Made by a program: the position numbers and the translations under genes. From Chloroflexota bacterium (GTDB lineage Bacteria; Chloroflexota; Dehalococcoidia; DSTF01; JACRBR01): a DNA stretch of 13,022 nucleotides. This document shows, piece by piece, positions 7,555 through 13,022 of this stretch. The stretch covers positions 1-13,022 of the forward strand of contig JACRBR010000043.1 of the NCBI GenBank assembly GCA_016213125.1, written 5' to 3'. The notes under the pieces are model-generated. The model searched no databases and was not told where the DNA came from. It saw only the letters and a list, made by a program, of their open reading frames with translations. Numbering within the stretch: position 1 is the stretch's first letter; each line of letters begins with the position of its first letter.

Positions 7555-8712
7555 ATGAGCAAATCGCCGACAAGCGTGGTCATCCTGGGCGGAGGGATAG
7601 GTGGCGTCGTCGCGGCACGGGAGGTGCGCTCGGCCATACCGGCCGACACCCGGGTGATTCTGGTTGATCGCCAGCCGATCCAGTCGTTTCCTCCGTCCTA
7701 CACCTGGGTCATGACCGGCCAGCGCCAACCCGCAGCCATCAGCCGCGACCTGCGCGGACTCCGGCGCAAGGGGATCGAGGTAGTCGAAGGCTCCGCTTCG
7801 ACCGTCGACGTGGCCGGCCGCAGGATTTCGGGAGAGGGCTTCGAGGTTGCCTTCGACTACCTCGTGGTTGCGCTGGGCGCGGAACTGGCGCCAGAAGCAG
7901 TGCCGGGCCTGGCCGGGGAGGCCTTCTCGTACTACCGGCTCGCCGACGCCGAGCGGCTCCGGGACGAACTGGAAACGTTCAATGGTGGCAAGGTCGCGTT
8001 GCTGATCCCATCGCTTCCCTACAAGTGTCCGGCCGCCCCGTACGAAGGCGCGATGCTGTTGGATGCGCTGTTCCGCAACCGGGGCATTCGCAACCGGGTC
8101 GAACTCTCGCTTTCGACACCCGAGCCGCAACCGCTGCCCGTTGCCGGATCAGCGCTCGGCCAGGCCGTCGTATCCATGCTGGAACGCAAAGAGATCGCCT
8201 ACCATCCGCAGCGAAAGACGACGGAGATCGACCGCGCAGCGCGCGAGATCGTGTTCGAGGATGGTGCGCGCGAGGCGTATGACCTTCTCATTGCGGTTCC
8301 GCCGCACCGGCCGCCCGCAATCGTGCGCGAGTCGCAGATCGCCGGGCCGGCGGGCTGGGCGAAGGTCGACTCCGGCCTGCTCCTGACGGACGCGCCGCAG
8401 GTGTATGCGATCGGCGACGTTACGGCGATCCCGCTTTTCGACGGCATGATGTTGCCGAAGGCCGGAGTGTTCGCGCACGCGGAGGCCAACGTGGTCGCCC
8501 ACAATATCGCAGCGGAAATCCGTGGCGACGATGAGCGACGCCGCTTCGATGGTCATGGCTACTGCTTCCTGGAGGTCGGGGGCGGCAAAGCCGCTTCGGC
8601 CAACGGCGACTTCTACGGGCAGCCACGGCAGGTGGCCATGAAGGATCCGACGCGCCTGCGACGCCTGGGGAAGATGCTGTTCGAACGCTGGTGGCTCTGG
8701 AAATGGTACTAA
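7555..8712 (+). CDS. Sulfide:quinone oxidoreductase-like FAD flavoprotein
   Basis: 385 aa. The N-terminal Rossmann FAD site is VVILGGGIGGVVAA (8-21), and the second FAD site is YAIGDVTAIP (284-293), followed by KAGVFAHAEANVVAHNIA. Cys158 (PYKCPAAPYE) and Cys337 (GYCFLEVGGG) correspond in position to the two redox cysteines of sulfide:quinone reductase and flavocytochrome c sulfide dehydrogenase. A third SQR-type Cys near 120-130 is absent. The C-terminus is aromatic and basic (FERWWLWKWY), as expected for monotopic membrane docking. The likely reaction is sulfide oxidation to persulfide or polysulfide with electrons to quinone (inference from family). The start is ATG 7555 with AAGG nine bases upstream; the frame's upstream extension overlaps the regulator and is rejected. 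It heads a plus-strand unit with the M67 and DsrE-like genes. Confidence 0.9.
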   Translation: MSKSPTSVVILGGGIGGVVAAREVRSAIPADTRVILVDRQPIQSFPPSYTWVMTGQRQPAAISRDLRGLRRKGIEVVEGSASTVDVAGRRISGEGFEVAFDYLVVALGAELAPEAVPGLAGEAFSYYRLADAERLRDELETFNGGKVALLIPSLPYKCPAAPYEGAMLLDALFRNRGIRNRVELSLSTPEPQPLPVAGSALGQAVVSMLERKEIAYHPQRKTTEIDRAAREIVFEDGAREAYDLLIAVPPHRPPAIVRESQIAGPAGWAKVDSGLLLTDAPQVYAIGDVTAIPLFDGMMLPKAGVFAHAEANVVAHNIAAEIRGDDERRRFDGHGYCFLEVGGGKAASANGDFYGQPRQVAMKDPTRLRRLGKMLFERWWLWKWY

Positions 8713-8713
8713 C

Positions 8714-9166
8714 GTGAAACTCAGCCGAACGCAGTATGAGGAGATGGTGGATCTCGCGCGCCGGGCGCTGCCCCATGAAGCCTGCGGGCTCCTGGCGGGG
8801 GTTGGAGACATCGTGCGCGAGGTGATGCCATTGACGAACGTGGAACACAACCCGGTCGGCTGCGGATGGCGCGCCGACTCGCGCGAGCAGTTGCGGGCGT
8901 TCGAGCGGATCGACGAACGGGGCTGGGAGCTGATGGCCGTATTTCACTCGCACCCGCGTTCAGCCGCGTATCCATCCGAGCGCGACGTGGAGCACGCGCT
9001 CTATCCCGACGCGCGGTACGTGATCACGTCGCTGGCGGATGAAGGGGAGCCAGTGGTGGCTTCGTTCAGGATTGTGGCGGGGCGCGTCACACAGGAGGTA
9101 CTGACCATCATCAACGACGTTGACGGGAGCGGCGCCGAACACCCGTCGTACCTCGCCCTGAATTGA
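8714..9166 (+). CDS. M67-family JAMM metallopeptidase (sulfur-carrier processing type)
   Basis: 150 aa with a complete JAMM/MPN+ zinc site: Glu22 (PHEACGLLAG), His78 and His80 (FHSHP), Ser88 and Asp91 (SERD). Bacterial stand-alone proteins of this length trim C-terminal residues from ubiquitin-like sulfur carriers to expose the Gly-Gly tail, or release products from them, as with CysO/Mec+ and QbsE/QbsD. This follows from family knowledge. The GTG start at 8714 lies one base after the flavoprotein's TAA, so it is probably translated by coupling. No ThiS/MoaD-like carrier is encoded in the window, so its partner must be elsewhere. Its place between SQR-like and DsrE-like genes points to sulfur relay rather than ubiquitin-like signalling. 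Confidence 0.92.
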   Translation: MKLSRTQYEEMVDLARRALPHEACGLLAGVGDIVREVMPLTNVEHNPVGCGWRADSREQLRAFERIDERGWELMAVFHSHPRSAAYPSERDVEHALYPDARYVITSLADEGEPVVASFRIVAGRVTQEVLTIINDVDGSGAEHPSYLALN

Positions 9167-9178
9167 AGGGAGACATCG

Positions 9179-9529
9179 ATGAACGCGCTCTTCATCATCA
9201 ACGATCCCCCGTACGGCACTGAACGGGCCTACAACGCGCTACGACTCGCGTACTCCCTTGTCCAGCGCGAGGACGTGCATGTGCGCGTGTTCCTCATCGG
9301 GGACGGCGCTTCGTGCGCACAGGGCAGTCAACGAACACCTAACGGGTACTACAACCTGGAGCGCATGATCAGCGGGGTTATCCGCCGTGGGGGCGAGGTC
9401 GCGGTTTGTGGCTCGTGCATGGACGCGCGCGGACTCGCGGACACGGCGCTGATAGAAGGGGCATGCCGCAGCGGTATGGACGAGTTGACAGAGTGGACGC
9501 TGGCGGCCGATCGCGTGTTGACCTTCTAG
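9179..9529 (+). CDS. DsrE-family sulfur-transfer protein
   Basis: 116 aa. It shows the DsrE/DsrF fold pattern: a beta start (NALFIINDPPYGTERAYNALRLA, residues 2-24), then VRVFLIGDGASCA, then GGEVAVCGSCMDARG (71-85), then a short C-terminal helix ending DRVLTF. CxxC at Cys77-Cys80, before MDARG, is the expected sulfur-accepting site; Cys46 and Cys96 are further candidates. Family members pass persulfide sulfur between partner proteins in the cytoplasm. AAGGGAGA precedes the ATG by about five bases, and the gap to the peptidase gene is 12 bases. It is the last gene of the plus-strand sulfur unit, with a hairpin 57 bases beyond its TAG stop. Confidence 0.92.
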   Translation: MNALFIINDPPYGTERAYNALRLAYSLVQREDVHVRVFLIGDGASCAQGSQRTPNGYYNLERMISGVIRRGGEVAVCGSCMDARGLADTALIEGACRSGMDELTEWTLAADRVLTF

Positions 9530-9585
9530 GTTCAGAGGTCCCAAACGGCTTTGCCCGGCGCGCGCGGGCTGACGCCAACGATGGT

Positions 9586-9607
9586 GCCGGTTCTTGTGAG
9601 AGCCGGC
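9586..9607 (+). terminator. Stem-loop between the DsrE-like gene and the convergent methyltransferase
   Basis: GCCGGTTCT (9586-9594) pairs with AGAGCCGGC (9599-9607) around a TGTG loop, a nine-pair stem with one G-T wobble. On the plus strand it is followed by CTTCTTC rather than a clean T run. An alternative pairing joins CCGGCC (9603) with GGCCGG (9620). Position between convergent genes supports termination. Confidence 0.45.
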
Positions 9608-9636
9608 CTTCTTCAGGTTGGCCGGTGGGTGCGTCG

Positions 9637-10443
9637 TCAGTTCCTGGTCGCGATGGCGAGGACGCGGCGGCGGTAGGGGCGGATCTGGAGGGTGAGGGTG
9701 ATCTCGCCGAGGAGGGCGGCAGTTGCGGCGGCGCCCATCTCAGCCGTGAGGGCGTTTCCGGCCTCGAGAACGGCGGCGTAGGCGGCGGTCAGGGCATCGA
9801 GCCAGCCGGGGACTTCGTCGCAGGCGTCCACGGTGAATCCAGCTTCTTGCATCAGGGGGCGGTAGTCGGCCACGGGATCGTCGCCGAGGACCGGGAGGCC
9901 AGCGACACGCTCGGGTTCGAGCTCGAACGCGGCGAACACGAGGCGGCCGCCGGGGCGAAGGATGCGGGCGAACTCGCTGAATGCAGCGCGCTTATCGGGG
10001 GCGTACTGCAGGGCGTCTTCGCTCATGACACCGTCGGCGGAGGCGGCGGTGAGTCCGGTCTGGGCGAAGGAGCCGTTGGTGAATCGCGCGCGATCCTGCA
10101 ATCCGAGCCGGCCGGCGCGGGCGTTGGCCTGTGCGACGGCGACTGATGAGAGATCCACGCCGATGAGGCCGGCTCCGGTCTCGCGCGCGACCCAGAGGGC
10201 GGGGCCAGCCATGCCGCAGCCGACATCGACCAGCACCCGGCCCGGAGCGAGGCGAAGCTCTTCGGCCATGACGCGGAGCTGGCTGATGGTGACGAAGCTG
10301 ATGTGGTCGAAGCCATCCGGGAAGTCGAGGCCAGAGGCGTGGCGACGCCAGAGATCGCGGAGCGTGGGTGAGTTGCCCGGCTCGGCGAAGACGGCATCAT
10401 ACCCTGCGGCGACGATGTTGTTCTCCATGGGTGCACGCAGCAT
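9637..10443 (-). CDS. SAM-dependent class I methyltransferase
   Basis: 268 aa from ATG 10443; an ATG at 10428 (MENNIVAAGYD) is an equally possible start, and neither has a strong ribosome-binding site. Motif I is VLVDVGCGMAGPALWVA, followed by the acidic end of beta 2 (GVDLSS). Then come a post-I region RARFTNGSF, motif IV-like ADGVMSEDALQYAPDKRAAF (split), and LRPGGRLVFAAFE. This is the methyltransferase type 11 / UbiE-like fold, probably acting on a small molecule; the substrate is unknown. It is divergent from the 73-aa gene with about 95 bases between starts. Codon use is C-ending, as in other minus-strand genes. Confidence 0.9.
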   Translation of the reverse strand: MLRAPMENNIVAAGYDAVFAEPGNSPTLRDLWRRHASGLDFPDGFDHISFVTISQLRVMAEELRLAPGRVLVDVGCGMAGPALWVARETGAGLIGVDLSSVAVAQANARAGRLGLQDRARFTNGSFAQTGLTAASADGVMSEDALQYAPDKRAAFSEFARILRPGGRLVFAAFELEPERVAGLPVLGDDPVADYRPLMQEAGFTVDACDEVPGWLDALTAAYAAVLEAGNALTAEMGAAATAALLGEITLTLQIRPYRRRVLAIATRN

Positions 10444-10538
10444 AACGCCCGGGAGGCTGGAAGGGACGGATGCGGTAGACTGAAGGGTCAAGTGACGCGG
10501 GCATGCAGGCGCACTCGCACCCGTGCCGTAAGGAGACC

Positions 10539-10760
10539 ATGTCAATCAACGATTCCGAGCGAAGGTTGCTGGCGGAGATCGCCGGCATTGCGGACAAGGT
10601 GCGCGCATTGCGCGCCGGCGGCGTGTTCCACGATGGAACGCAGATCAAGGCTCTCGAAGGGCAGTCGAGGATGAAGTGGGACGAGCTGCGCGCGCTGCGG
10701 GCCGGCCCAGTAAACATGGAGCCCTTGCCGACTCCGTCCAACCGCAGCCCTCACCGCTAG
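10539..10760 (+). CDS. 73-aa DUF2630-like helical protein
   Basis: ATG at 10539 follows TAAGGAGACC, the best ribosome-binding site in the window, which fixes the start. The sequence is charged and helical (SERRLLAEIAGIADKVRALR), then QIKALEGQSRMKWDELRALRAG, then a Pro-rich tail. The pattern of E..L..LE.Q...WD.LR..RA resembles DUF2630, a short actinobacterial and Chloroflexi family of unknown function. I match it by memory of the pattern, not by search. There is no signal peptide or TM segment. It ends in TAG and is followed by about 90 non-coding bases. Confidence 0.75.
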   Translation: MSINDSERRLLAEIAGIADKVRALRAGGVFHDGTQIKALEGQSRMKWDELRALRAGPVNMEPLPTPSNRSPHR

Positions 10761-10850
10761 GCCAACCTACCAGGCGCATCTTCAACATTCTGGTCTTCCG
10801 GGCAACCCCACGCACACGGAGTGGTATCCGCGCGCCCAGTGACACCCAGG

Positions 10851-11663
10851 TCAATCGACAACGGTGGCGGAGAAGGGGGTGGGGGGATCGAGTTGCGTGA
10901 TACCGGTGGCGGTACGGCCATCGAAGGTGGCGGACCAGGTGAACGTCGAGGACTCGACGGCGTCGTCGAGCGTGACGTTGGGCGGGCGGGTGTCGAGGCA
11001 ACTGGCAACATCGTCGGTGACGGGGGTGACGCGCGTCTCTCCCTGGATAGCGCCGGTTGCAGGGTCGTACGTGCCGGTGACGGCGCCGTCGAGGGTGAGC
11101 CGGACAGTGCAGGCCTTGAACTGGGCCCACTCGGGATCGTCCAGGGCATCGAATGTGCCGGCGAGCAGCTGACCAATAGGGAACGCATCAAGCGCTATGA
11201 CCATGCTTCCCGAGACAGCGCCGGTGTCGGTGAAGAGGAGCAGCTCGACTGAATGCTCGGGGATCGAGAGGCCGGTGGCCGTCATGGAGCTAACGTCGAG
11301 TTCGCCGCGAACGGTTATGACGTTTGAGGGAGCAGCCCTCGTCGACGTTCCAGCAGTCGTTGGGGCCCGGACGGGCTTCGTTGGTGCGGGTGTGAGGTCC
11401 CCTGTGGCGGTGGGTGTGGGGGCGATGGCAGAAGGAGCCTCGTCATCGCCGCGAATGAAGATGACGGCGCTGCCGACGCCGAGAGCGAGCCCGGCGGCAA
11501 CCGCGCTAATGATGAGCATCTTCATGAAGGTAATGTCGCCAGCGAAGTCGGCGATGAAGTCACGGACAAATGCGAGGAGACGGCCCATGCGCTCCAGGGC
11601 GAGCGTGATAGGCCTCGAGGCAGTGCGGAGCGCGGCAGCGAGCACGTGAAATACGCCCTGCAT
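10851..11663 (-). CDS. Membrane-anchored extracytoplasmic protein with Thr/Pro linker
   Basis: 270 aa from ATG 11663 (start uncertain; no clear ribosome-binding site). A cytoplasmic amphipathic N-terminus (about 1-46) leads to one TM helix (47-70, MKMLIISAVAAGLALGV...). A Thr/Pro/Ala-rich linker (about 78-112, repeated PTPT/PAPT) follows, then a beta-rich domain of about 155 residues. That domain contains VRGELDVSSM, VRLTLDGAVTGTYDPATGAIQGE and FTWSATFDGRTATGITQL. Cys185 and Cys222 could form a disulfide. The repeated G.V.G.YD..TG..G pattern suggests a beta-sandwich or lipocalin-like domain, but I recognise no named family. It is divergent from the exported hydrolase gene, so both may serve the cell envelope. 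Confidence 0.8.
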   Translation of the reverse strand: MQGVFHVLAAALRTASRPITLALERMGRLLAFVRDFIADFAGDITFMKMLIISAVAAGLALGVGSAVIFIRGDDEAPSAIAPTPTATGDLTPAPTKPVRAPTTAGTSTRAAPSNVITVRGELDVSSMTATGLSIPEHSVELLLFTDTGAVSGSMVIALDAFPIGQLLAGTFDALDDPEWAQFKACTVRLTLDGAVTGTYDPATGAIQGETRVTPVTDDVASCLDTRPPNVTLDDAVESSTFTWSATFDGRTATGITQLDPPTPFSATVVD

Positions 11664-11793
11664 GGTTTCAGTGTCCGCGCCGGCCGGGTGCCGGGGGTAG
11701 AGCCGGTCGGCCCGGGGGTTCCCTGGCACTGGGTGGCCGACGGCATCGGCCAGCATCACGGTCCGATACCATGGATGCCGAGGAGTCCCCCGC

Positions 11794-12696
11794 ATGCCTC
11801 GCCCACAGGACCGCTTGCCTACCCACCGCTTTTCCGCACTCCGCCAGGTCCTGCTGCTGGCGGCGGTGGCGTTTGGCGCGCTTGGGATGGGAGCGCGGTG
11901 CTACAAGCCGGACACGCGAACCATCGTGTTCATCCAGGGGATCTACACAACGTACGACGGGGAGACGCAGTCGACGGCGGTCGAGGGGCCGCGGTTCTCG
12001 ACGCTGAAGTCGGCGTTTGCGGACGCGGGGTACGAGGCAGGTGACCTGTTGGACTTCAGCTATGCGGGCGGGACGGTGGACGACGTGGGTGCGTGGGAGC
12101 CGAAGGACTACTCGTGCGAGCTTACGGACCGGACAGCGGCGGAGAACCTGGGATTCCTGGAGCAGATGCTGCGGGATTATCGGGCGGAACACGACGGAGC
12201 GCACTTCACGCTGGTGGGTCACAGCCTGGGCGGGTACCTGGCGTACCTGGAGGGCGTACGGGAGGCGGATCGGCCGAACGACCAGAAGCTGGACATCGAC
12301 GTGGTGGTAACGCTGGACGCGCCGCTGGAGGGCGTGGATGCGGACAAGAAGGCGATCATCGACGCGATCCCGTGCGAAAAGACGTACGTGGCGGGCGCGG
12401 AGATCGTGGCGCAGAAGTTCGACCCCGGGATCGCGTCGACGCGGAGCGTGGAGGCTGGCCGGATGGCAGCGCAGGGTGTACGGCTGGCAACGGTAGGGAA
12501 CCTGAACGACTGCCTGTGGAACACGAGCCACTGCCTACCGGGGTCGGGATTCATCGACGATAGCGGGACGCAGTTCGTGGATGGCGCGACGGCGTTCTCG
12601 TATGAGGTCGCGTCGGCGCCGCTGTCGAGCCACGATGCGATCCTGGCGCATGCGCCTGCGGTGGCGGATGTGTTGGGGTTTGTGGGGGAGCCGTAG
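11794..12696 (+). CDS. Exported alpha/beta hydrolase (lipase/esterase-like)
   Basis: 300 aa. A Sec-type N-terminus (basic MPRPQDRLPTHRF, then hydrophobic VLLLAAVAFGALGMGA, 19-34) is followed by Cys36. Arg at the -1 position argues against a true lipobox. The fold starts with TIVFIQGIYTTY, the nucleophile elbow is GHSLGG (Ser144), Asp175 (VVTLDAPLEG) is a likely acid and His280 (LSSHDAIL) the likely catalytic base. The early GIYT loop could shape the oxyanion hole. Cys108, Cys194, Cys240 and Cys247 may form disulfides, fitting an extracytoplasmic place. ATG 11794 has GAGGAG eight bases upstream. The substrate is unknown; the arrangement resembles PGAP1-like or triacylglycerol lipases. Codons are G-ending. 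Confidence 0.88.
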   Translation: MPRPQDRLPTHRFSALRQVLLLAAVAFGALGMGARCYKPDTRTIVFIQGIYTTYDGETQSTAVEGPRFSTLKSAFADAGYEAGDLLDFSYAGGTVDDVGAWEPKDYSCELTDRTAAENLGFLEQMLRDYRAEHDGAHFTLVGHSLGGYLAYLEGVREADRPNDQKLDIDVVVTLDAPLEGVDADKKAIIDAIPCEKTYVAGAEIVAQKFDPGIASTRSVEAGRMAAQGVRLATVGNLNDCLWNTSHCLPGSGFIDDSGTQFVDGATAFSYEVASAPLSSHDAILAHAPAVADVLGFVGEP

Positions 12697-12799
12697 GAGC
12701 GGTCGTCAGGCGGCGGTCGTCGGTCGGCGGCTGATAGCAGGCCACGCGCCAGCCACTCGTCCAAGCAGACCATTCCGAAATCGAACATTGGATGCAATA

Positions 12800-12819
12800 G
12801 GGCACGCCGCAGCGTGCCC
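12800..12819. terminator. Perfect 8-bp stem-loop between convergent genes
   Basis: GGGCACGC (12800-12807) and GCGTGCCC (12812-12819) pair perfectly around a CGCA loop in the gap between the hydrolase stop (12696) and the gcvPB stop (12841). There is no T run on either side, so it could be a bidirectional terminator or one copy of a dispersed palindromic element. Confidence 0.5.
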
Positions 12820-12840
12820 CTACATGCGCTTGCTTGCGAC

Positions 12841-13022
12841 CTACCACCGGAGTTTGGGTTTGCGGGCGGCGGCGGCTTCGTCGAGGCGGCGGAGGGGGGC
12901 GGTGTGGGGGGCGGTGCGGACAATCTCCGGATCGGTTTCGGCTTCGCTGGCGATGGCGAGCATGGCGTCGCAGAAGGCGTCGATGGTCTCTTTGGACTCG
13001 GACTCTGTGGGCTCGATGAGGA
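12841..13022 (-). CDS. gcvPB: Glycine dehydrogenase (decarboxylating) subunit 2, C-terminal end
   Basis: Only the last 60 residues lie in the window: LIEPTESESKETIDAFCDAMLAIASEAETDPEIV (split), then TAPHTAPLRRLDEAAAARKPKLRW and TAG. The EPTE.E.KET.D.F motif and the RRLDE..AARKP.LRW tail are those of the split-type P-protein subunit GcvPB. That subunit works with GcvPA, PLP, the H-protein and GcvT in the glycine cleavage system. The long fused GcvP ends differently. The PLP lysine is beyond the right edge. The gene is convergent with the exported hydrolase. Confidence 0.92.
   Translation of the reverse strand, partial: LIEPTESESKETIDAFCDAMLAIASEAETDPEIVRTAPHTAPLRRLDEAAAARKPKLRW

Noticed and set aside
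9406..10146. A 246-codon plus-strand open frame
   Set aside because: Antisense to the methyltransferase and overlapping the DsrE-like gene; Gly/Glu-rich shadow.
11668..12531. A 287-codon minus-strand open frame
   Set aside because: Antisense to the exported hydrolase, Arg/Pro/His-rich, without domain features.

Overview
This is a GC-rich bacterial chromosome window with short intergenic gaps and no tRNA, rRNA, CRISPR array or transposase that I can see. The split-type glycine dehydrogenase (GcvPB) tail, a non-discriminating-looking aspartyl-tRNA synthetase, several Thr/Pro-linker surface proteins and a DUF2630-like small protein suggest Chloroflexota, perhaps a Dehalococcoidia or Tepidiformia relative. 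That assignment is inference. Apart from the sulfur block, the + strand is visibly G-rich, so + strand genes use G-ending codons and - strand genes use C-ending codons.

Layout: (1) 1-1671, minus: most of aspS, running off the left edge. (2) 1767-2281, plus: a small lipoprotein gene broken by two +1 shifts. (3) 2421-3341, plus: a LysR-type regulator, convergent with (4) 3349-4478, minus: a two-gene overlapping unit of a pilin-like single-pass protein and a two-TM protein with a degenerate GGDEF fold. (5) 4677-6326, plus: a ThDP-dependent acetolactate-synthase-like enzyme with an in-frame amber at codon 127. (6) 6327-6811: non-coding, with a diverged 66-bp tandem repeat. (7) 6812-9529: a sulfur-metabolism block. 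A minus-strand ArsR-rhodanese regulator is divergent from a plus-strand unit of SQR-like flavoprotein, JAMM/M67 peptidase and DsrE-like protein. (8) 9637-10443, minus: a methyltransferase, divergent from a 73-aa protein at 10539-10760. (9) 10851-11663, minus: a membrane-anchored protein with a Thr/Pro linker, divergent from an exported alpha/beta hydrolase at 11794-12696. (10) 12841-13022, minus: the C-terminal end of gcvPB.

The part most worth following is block 7. The regulator carries a rhodanese domain with a CRGPYC loop and faces a flavoprotein with an SQR-type cysteine pair. A sulfur-carrier-processing type of peptidase and a CxxC DsrE-like protein follow. I read it as a self-contained persulfide or sulfide sensing, oxidation and relay module. 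It is set off from its surroundings by more balanced third-codon-position use and by the repeat-bearing gap on its left. Two neighbouring genes carry disruptions (two frameshifts and one amber) that are either genuine decay or assembly errors.
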